Assembly (NCBI GenBank): GCA_003221435.1
Contig: QHRS01000062.1
Location: 1 to 9,479 of the forward strand
DNA length: 9,479 bases
Source of the DNA: Candidatus Rokuibacteriota bacterium
Lineage (GTDB): Bacteria; Methylomirabilota; Methylomirabilia; Rokubacteriales; CSP1-6
Direction: 5' to 3'
The translations under genes and the position numbers were made by a program. This document shows positions 6,575-9,479 of this stretch, in pieces. The notes under the pieces are model-generated. The model saw only the letters and a list, made by a program, of their open reading frames with translations. It had not been told where the DNA came from and ran no database searches. Every line of letters begins with the position of its first letter. The stretch's first letter is position 1.

Positions 6575-9479
6575 TCAGTGCGACACGACGAGCCGCCTCA
6601 TCAGCCTGCGCCCGCCGCCCTCGAACCGGACGAAATACACCCCTGCCGCATGGCCGGCGGCTTCCCAGCGCGCCTCGTAGCGGCCCGGCCCGCGCACGCC
6701 TTCCGCGAGCACCGCCACCTCCCGCCCCTGGATGTCCATCACGCTCAACCGCACGGGCATCTCCCGCGGCAGCGCGTAGACCATTCGCGCGGTCGAAAGC
6801 GTGGGGTTGGGCGCAACGGCGCCGAGCTCGAGCTCGGTGACCGGGCCCGACTCGACCGCGACCGGCCGCACGATCGTGAATGCGCTGTCGCTCGCGTCGG
6901 AGGCCACGTTGCCCGCCGCGTCGTAGACTCGGACCACCACGTAGGCGTTCGTGGAGGCGGCTCCCTTCACCACCCAGTTGATCGAGCCCGAGTTCGGGAC
7001 GCCGGAGGCGAGTGTGTCGAACGGGGCGGACGGGCCCGCACGCCCCAGCAGCACGTCGACGGCCGTCACGCCCAGGTTGTCGGTCGCGGTCCAGGTCACG
7101 CTCACGGCCTGCCCCACGGTCCAGCTGTTGCCGCCGTTCGGGGACAGCACCGTGACCACCGGAGGCTGGGACTCGACGAATCGCGCCGTGATGTTGCGGT
7201 TCGCGATCATCGGCAGCGGCAGCGGATTCGAGGTCGCCGTCGTGTCGCCGCTCCAGCCCGCGAACCGGTAACCGCCGCTCGCGTTCGCGCTCAGCGACAC
7301 GATCGTGCCGTACGTGTAGCTCGATTGGTTCGGAGACTTGTTCACGTTGCCCTGCCCGATCTTCGTGATCGTCAGGCTGTAGCTGTTGATCGCGAACGTG
7401 ACCGTCACGGTTTTCGCCCCGTCCACCGTCAGCGTGGCGGGATTGGCCGTGCCCGACACGTCTCCCGACCACGACAGGAAACGGTATCCGGTGGCCGGCA
7501 CCGCGCTGAGCTGCACGCTCGAGCCGTAGGGGTACTGGGCGAGATCGGGGCTCTTCGCGATCGTCCCGCTGCCGGCCGGCGTCACCGCGGTCGCGATCGC
7601 GAACGTGTTGATGTCGAACGTGGCGGTGATGTTCTTGTCGGAATCCATCGTGACGGTGATCGGGCTCGTGGCGCCCGTCGCATCGCCGCTCCACCCCGTG
7701 AAATGGTAGTTCGCGCCGGCGGCGGCGGTGAGCGTCACGGTCTGACCGTGCGTGTACGTCGCCTGGCCGGGCGACTTCGTCACGGTCCCCGCTCCCACGA
7801 CCGTCACGTTGAGCGCGTACGTGTTGATGGCGAATGTCGCCGTGATCGACTTGTCGCCGTCCATCGTCACGTTGATGGGGCTGGCCGAGCCACTGGCGTC
7901 TCCACCCCACGCCGCCAGGTGATAGCCGGTCGCGGGCACGGCGGTGAGCTGAACCACCGTGCCATGCGTGTAGAGCGGCTGGTCCGGGCTCTTGACGATC
8001 GAGCCGTTGGGGCCGCTCGACGTCGCGAGCGTGTAGGTCTTGAGCGTGAACGTGGCCGTCACGCTCTTGGGACCGTCCATCGTCAGCGACACGGGATTGG
8101 TGGTGCCGGTCACGGCTCCGCTCCAGCCCGCGAAGTTGTAGCCCACGGCCGGCGTCGCGGTCAGCGTCACCACCGTGCCGTAATCGTAACTGGGTTGATC
8201 CGGGGTTCGGCTCACCGAGCCGCCTCCCAACGAGGTCACGGTCAGCGCGTAGGAGTTGATGGCGAAGCTGGCGGTCACCACCTTGGGCGCGTCCATCGTC
8301 AGCGACAGCGGGTTCGCGGAGCCGCTGGCGTCGCCGCTCCAGCCCACGAAATGCCAGCCGGTGGCGGGCGTGGCGGTGAGCTGCACCACCGTGCCGTGGA
8401 CGTAGACCGACTGGGACGGGCTCTTCGTCACCGAGCCGCTGCCGCTCACCGTCACGCCCAGCGTGTAGGTGTTGATCGCAAACGTGGCGGCGACGCTCTT
8501 GGGTCCGTCGATCGTCAGCACTTGCGGGGTCGTGGACCCCGCCAGGTCGCCGCTCCAGCTCAGGAAGTGCCACCCGGTCGCCGGCACGGCCGCGAGCTGC
8601 ACGTTGGTGCCGTAGTTGTAGGTTGCCTGGTTAGGCGACCTGGCGATGCTGCCGCTGCCCGAGACGCTGGTGTCGAGCGGGTAGGTGTCGATCGCGAACG
8701 AGGCCGTCAGGTTTCGCGTCCGGGTCATCGCCAGCGCCAGCGGATCATCCGCGGACGTGGTGTCCCCGCTCCATCCCGTGAAGTGCCAGCCTGTCGCCGC
8801 CACCGCCGTGAGCTGGACGATCGTGCCGTGGTCGTACTGCGCCTGATCGGGGTTCTTCGTGACCGTGCCGCTGCCGCTCACCGTCACGTTGAGCGCGTAG
8901 GTATTGATCGCGAACGTGGCGGTGATGTTCTTCGGCCGGTCCATCGTCACGGACAGCGGATTGGCCGATCCCGTGGCGTCCCCGCTCCAGCCCACCAGGT
9001 GCCAGCCCGTCCCGGGCACCGCCGTGAGCGTGACCGCGGTGCCGTAGTTGTAAGTCGGCTGATCGGGGCTCTTCGCGATGGTCCCGCTGCCGGAGGTCGA
9101 CACGCTGAGCGCGTAGGTGTTGATCGCGAAGCTGGCGGTGATGGCCTTGGGCCCGTCCATCGTCACGAACAGCGGATTGACGAAGCCCGTGGCGTCGCCG
9201 CTCCACCCCGCGAAGTGCCAGCCCGTGGCCGGCGTCGCCGTCAGCGTCACCACCGTGCCGTAGCTGTAGCTCGCCTGGTTCGGGCTCTTCGCCGCCGCGC
9301 CGCTGCCGCTCACCGTCACGCTCAGCGCGTAGCTGTCGATCGCGAAGCTCGCCGTCAGGCTCCGCGCCCGCGTCACGGTCAGCACCAGCGGGTTCGCCGC
9401 GGCGCTCGTATCCCCGCTCCACCCCACGAAGTTCCAGCCCGTCGCCGGCGTCGCCGTCAGCGTCACCCGGGTGCCGTAG
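6575..9479 (-). CDS. Repeat-rich surface protein with C-terminal sorting domain (gene A), 5' end outside window
   Basis: The frame ends at TGA 6575-6577 and is open to the right edge, giving about 967 visible residues. The first in-frame GTG (9464-9466) is not the real start: the preceding codons read Y-G-T-R, which is the end of one repeat and the start of the next, so the gene begins outside the window. Eleven tandem InlB-B/Flg_new-like bacterial-repeat units occupy 9469-7166. A Kre9/KNH-like Ig domain follows at 7165-6863 (SPNGGNSWTVGQAVSVTWTA). The last module is a C-terminal FlgD-like / T9SS type-A-style sorting domain at 6832-6578 (APNP, VRLSVMDIQGREV, AAGVYFVRF, basic tail RRLMRRLVVSH). 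In characterised T9SS systems such a C-terminal domain directs export across the outer membrane and is then removed, with the cargo attached to the surface. Here this is inferred from family resemblance. The role is probably adhesin or stalk-like. No catalytic residues are visible. Confidence 0.93.
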   Translation of the reverse strand, partial: YGTRVTLTATPATGWNFVGWSGDTSAAANPLVLTVTRARSLTASFAIDSYALSVTVSGSGAAAKSPNQASYSYGTVVTLTATPATGWHFAGWSGDATGFVNPLFVTMDGPKAITASFAINTYALSVSTSGSGTIAKSPDQPTYNYGTAVTLTAVPGTGWHLVGWSGDATGSANPLSVTMDRPKNITATFAINTYALNVTVSGSGTVTKNPDQAQYDHGTIVQLTAVAATGWHFTGWSGDTTSADDPLALAMTRTRNLTASFAIDTYPLDTSVSGSGSIARSPNQATYNYGTNVQLAAVPATGWHFLSWSGDLAGSTTPQVLTIDGPKSVAATFAINTYTLGVTVSGSGSVTKSPSQSVYVHGTVVQLTATPATGWHFVGWSGDASGSANPLSLTMDAPKVVTASFAINSYALTVTSLGGGSVSRTPDQPSYDYGTVVTLTATPAVGYNFAGWSGAVTGTTNPVSLTMDGPKSVTATFTLKTYTLATSSGPNGSIVKSPDQPLYTHGTVVQLTAVPATGYHLAAWGGDASGSASPINVTMDGDKSITATFAINTYALNVTVVGAGTVTKSPGQATYTHGQTVTLTAAAGANYHFTGWSGDATGATSPITVTMDSDKNITATFDINTFAIATAVTPAGSGTIAKSPDLAQYPYGSSVQLSAVPATGYRFLSWSGDVSGTANPATLTVDGAKTVTVTFAINSYSLTITKIGQGNVNKSPNQSSYTYGTIVSLSANASGGYRFAGWSGDTTATSNPLPLPMIANRNITARFVESQPPVVTVLSPNGGNSWTVGQAVSVTWTATDNLGVTAVDVLLGRAGPSAPFDTLASGVPNSGSINWVVKGAASTNAYVVVRVYDAAGNVASDASDSAFTIVRPVAVESGPVTELELGAVAPNPTLSTARMVYALPREMPVRLSVMDIQGREVAVLAEGVRGPGRYEARWEAAGHAAGVYFVRFEGGGRRLMRRLVVSH
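6578..6832 (-). other. FlgD-like / T9SS type-A-style C-terminal sorting domain of gene A
   Basis: The last 85 residues start at LELGAVAPNP. They show the order expected for this family: an 'x-PNP' turn, a strand with YALPREMPVRLSVMDIQGRE, a G-rich turn (RGPGRYEARWEA), AAGVYFVRFEGGG, and a basic C-terminal cap with four arginines in RRLMRRLVV. Characterised Por-type signals usually end in a short basic or hydrophobic segment like this one. Function as a sorting signal is inferred; a plain FlgD-like Ig fold is the alternative. Confidence 0.8.
6863..7165 (-). other. Kre9/KNH-like Ig domain of gene A
   Basis: About 101 residues follow the last repeat. They begin PPVVTVLSPNGGNSWTVGQ and contain VSVTWTATDNLGVTAVDV, then a STNAYVVVRVYDAAGNVASD strand pair, and end near SAFTIVRP. 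The 'SPNGG-x-x-W-x-V-G-x-x-x-x-I/V-x-W' opening and the 'D-AAGN' segment are typical of bacterial Ser/Thr-rich Ig-like domains placed just before sorting domains. It probably acts as a spacer between the repeat array and the sorting domain. Confidence 0.75.
7166..9469 (-). repeat. Tandem array of eleven ~72-residue bacterial-repeat units in gene A
   Basis: Units occupy 9469-9254, 9253-9038, 9037-8822, 8821-8606, 8605-8390, 8389-8174, 8173-7958, 7957-7742, 7741-7520, 7519-7304 and 7303-7166. Nine complete units are exactly 216 bases. The unit at 7741-7520 is 222 bases, with two extra residues around TPAGSGT, and the last unit is cut off after 46 residues. The consensus is V-x-L-T-A-x-P-A-T-G-[WY]-x-F-x-G-W-S-G-D, then N-P-x-x-x-T-M-D-G-x-K, T-A-[ST]-F-A-I-N-[TS]-Y, S-G-S-G and K-S-P-[DN]-Q-x-x-Y-x-[YH]-G-T. 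This is the pattern of the InlB B-repeat / Flg_new 'bacterial repeat' families, small extracellular beta domains. The array continues beyond the right edge, because the residues before the first unit are again Y-G-T. Confidence 0.95.

Noticed and set aside
6174..6840. Plus-strand frames across the spacer and the end of gene A
   Set aside because: The translations are Pro/Arg/Ala-rich without motifs, and part of each is antisense to the clearly coding sorting domain.
6246..8573. Minus-strand open frame of about 775 codons overlapping gene A and the spacer
   Set aside because: It is a shifted-frame shadow of the tandem repeats: it shows the same 72-residue periodicity but with Arg/His-rich content. 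The true frame encodes the recognisable bacterial repeats and sorting domain.
9464..9466. GTG as the start codon of gene A
   Set aside because: It falls inside a repeat unit at the conserved Val position, the frame stays open to the right edge with repeat-consensus residues, and no ribosome binding site is visible.
7166..9469. CRISPR array or mobile-element repeats
   Set aside because: The period is 216 bases, the repeats are diverged at DNA level but conserved as protein, and they lie in one open reading frame, so they are protein domain repeats.

Overview
The window is GC-rich, and everything convincing in it is encoded on the minus strand. It holds two very large, incomplete genes for secreted surface proteins, separated by a 574-base spacer. 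Both are built almost entirely from extracellular beta-structured modules: InlB-B-like 'bacterial repeat' domains, Ig-like domains, a parallel beta-helix and filamentous beta-strand repeats. One ends in a FlgD-like / type IX-style C-terminal sorting domain. This combination, with high GC and GC-rich third codon positions, suggests an uncultured member of the FCB superphylum, such as an Eisenbacteria-like lineage. That placement rests on recognised protein style, not on any marker gene.

Layout, in the direction of transcription (high to low coordinates). From 9479 to 6575 lies the C-terminal part of gene A. It has eleven tandem units of about 72 residues (216 bases), then a Kre9/KNH-like Ig domain, then an 85-residue C-terminal sorting domain ending at a TGA. 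Its N-terminus lies beyond the right edge. From 6574 to 6001 is a spacer with no credible gene. It contains a perfect 26-bp palindrome, a weak sigma-54-like promoter match, two overlapping leader hairpins and a good ribosome binding site. From 6000 to 1 is gene B, which starts at GTG 6000 and stays open for 2,000 codons to the left edge. It has a signal peptide, about 850 residues of filamentous beta-strand repeats, a closing beta module, two bacterial-repeat domains, a beta-sandwich, a roughly 500-residue parallel beta-helix, and the start of a CARDB-like domain. Its stop codon and presumed sorting signal are outside the window.

The two genes share the same 'KSPDQ...YGT...LTA...GWSG' repeat module. 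They look like neighbouring members of an adhesin or cell-surface family exported by one route, the Sec pathway followed by a type IX-like outer-membrane step. No enzyme, RNA gene, mobile element, CRISPR array or defence gene was found. The window is best read as an adhesin/surface-protein locus; no clearly new system can be demonstrated from it. The main points of interest are the size and modular make-up of gene B, the structure of the repeat array in gene A, and the spacer palindrome.
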